Of a stretch of 64,000 nt of DNA, positions 63,163 to 64,000 are shown piece after piece. Origin of the DNA: Chitinophaga filiformis (GTDB lineage Bacteria > Bacteroidota > Bacteroidia > Chitinophagales > Chitinophagaceae); NCBI RefSeq assembly GCF_900102545.1, contig NZ_FNBN01000005.1, forward strand, positions 248,001-312,000. The letters run 5' to 3'. The position numbers and the translations under genes were made by a program. How positions within the stretch are numbered: the stretch's first letter is position 1; every line of letters begins with the position of its first letter. The notes below the pieces were generated by a model. That model searched no databases, was not told the origin of the DNA, and worked only from the letters and a program-made list of their open reading frames with translations.

Positions 63163-64000
63163 ATGAAAAACGACGCGCCAAAAGTTGCCAGGATGGAATC
63201 GGTAACGGATATACACCGTGTGCTGGGTATTGCGGGCCCTGGTCACCCACTGATCACTTTACTGGATACCAGGGACGAACGGATCAATCTGAGCAGGCTA
63301 CCTTTGAGCTATGTAACCACACTGTACAAAATCTCCTTTATCAATAAGCTGGGCGGTAAATTCAGATATGGCCAGGGTTATTACGATTTTGACGAAGGAA
63401 GCATGGTTTTTACAGCACCTAATCAAATCGTAGGCAGCACGGCAATTTACAAGGGAAACGAAGGTTATTCGCTGATCTTCCACCAGGATTTCCTGCAAGG
63501 CTATCCGCTTGCCGCCAAGATCAGACAGTACGGATTCTTTTCTTACGCCTCCCATGAAGCCCTGCACCTTTCTGAACAGGAAAGAGCGACGGTATCATCT
63601 GTTTTCGCCATCATTCAGGAAGAATTGAATAGCAGGATAGATGATTTCAGCCATGAAGTGATCATTGCACAAATTGAATTGCTGCTGAGCTACGCAAAAC
63701 GCTTTTATAAACGTCAGTTCCTGACCCGGCAGGCAGCCACAGGCGATCTGCTTCAAAAATTCGAAGAGCTGCTGAATAGTTGTTTCAGCGAAGTAAAGCC
63801 GCTCTATCAGGGTGTACCTACCGTACAATACCTGGCAGAGCAGCTGAACTATACCTCCAACTATTTAAGCGATATGTTACGATCTCTTACGGGGCTGAAC
63901 GCACAGCAGCACATTCATGAAAAGCTGATCGAAAAATCTAAGGAACTGCTCACTACCACCAACCTTACGATCAGTGAAATAGCTTACCAACTGGGGTTCG
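63163..64000 (+). CDS. AraC-family regulator (3' end outside window)
   Basis: The frame runs open from the ATG at 63163 to the window edge (279 residues visible). It reads MKNDAPKVARMESVTDIHRV, a sensing part with GQGYYDFDEGSMVFTAPNQIV, then LHLSEQERATV, VPTVQYLAEQLNYTSNYLSD and ISEIAYQLGF in the HTH. It is clearly similar to the AraC at 24353, sharing LHLSE, RQFLTR-type, YLAEQ, NYLSD and LGF blocks. It probably regulates the SDR upstream. Confidence 0.88.
   Translation, partial: MKNDAPKVARMESVTDIHRVLGIAGPGHPLITLLDTRDERINLSRLPLSYVTTLYKISFINKLGGKFRYGQGYYDFDEGSMVFTAPNQIVGSTAIYKGNEGYSLIFHQDFLQGYPLAAKIRQYGFFSYASHEALHLSEQERATVSSVFAIIQEELNSRIDDFSHEVIIAQIELLLSYAKRFYKRQFLTRQAATGDLLQKFEELLNSCFSEVKPLYQGVPTVQYLAEQLNYTSNYLSDMLRSLTGLNAQQHIHEKLIEKSKELLTTTNLTISEIAYQLGF

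Overview
The window looks like chromosomal DNA of a Bacteroidota member close to Chitinophaga (Chitinophagaceae). This rests on content, not on any database search: a SusC/SusD pair, two proteins with type IX secretion (T9SS) sorting tails, a HisKA_2-type histidine kinase with a periplasmic repeat region, several AraC-type regulators, a MauE plus small Cys-protein cassette, and promoters of the Bacteroidota form TTTG-N20-TAnnTTTG. Base composition is moderate and intergenic regions are AT-rich. The only RNA gene found is one tRNA-Asp. No rRNA, CRISPR array, IS element or prophage was seen.

Layout. 1-6.2 kb: the end of a FG-GAP/VCBS-repeat protein with an ASPIC/UnbV domain, a vanadium haloperoxidase/PAP2 relative, a Nudix hydrolase, an HPP membrane protein, a lipoprotein and a SRPBCC protein. 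6.4-12.4 kb (minus strand): a susC-susD-phospholipase C operon with a textbook promoter. 12.6-18.6 kb: a siderophore-type TonB receptor, divergent from a membrane-anchored AraC regulator, then a second outer-membrane barrel. 18.7-21 kb: the MauE / small exported Cys protein / periplasmic protein cassette. 21.3-24.3 kb: a secreted GH9 glucanase. 24.3-26.1 kb: an SDR-AraC operon. 27.4-29 kb: a tripartite HipB-HipS-HipT toxin-antitoxin locus behind three near-identical palindromes. 29-36.3 kb: a histidine kinase, a very modular secreted SGNH esterase-like protein and an S41 peptidase. 36.4-42.8 kb: an LLM monooxygenase / AraC / FAD monooxygenase operon, an AraC regulator, an epoxide hydrolase and an archaemetzincin-like lipoprotein. 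43.2-52.8 kb: an orphan lipoprotein, a frameshifted alpha/beta hydrolase, and a TetR-controlled TolC-MFP-RND efflux operon with an SDR and a second TetR. 52.9-64 kb: a serine hydrolase, a secreted epoxide hydrolase, tRNA-Asp, a LOG-family enzyme, a DUF2911 protein, a receiver-like protein lacking its phospho-acceptor Asp, a small HTH protein, and a second SDR-AraC pair cut by the window end.

How the genes work together. Most of the window is accessory metabolism: glycan capture and degradation (SusCD, GH9, SGNH), iron uptake, detoxifying oxidoreductases and hydrolases each next to an AraC or TetR regulator, and drug efflux. The clearest regulatory reading is at 45 kb. The same inverted-repeat operator sits in the spacer between the -33 and -7 promoter elements of both the tetR gene and the efflux operon. 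The best candidates for a less described system are the MauE/Cys-protein cassette and the HipBST locus with its triple operator and altered Gly-rich loop.
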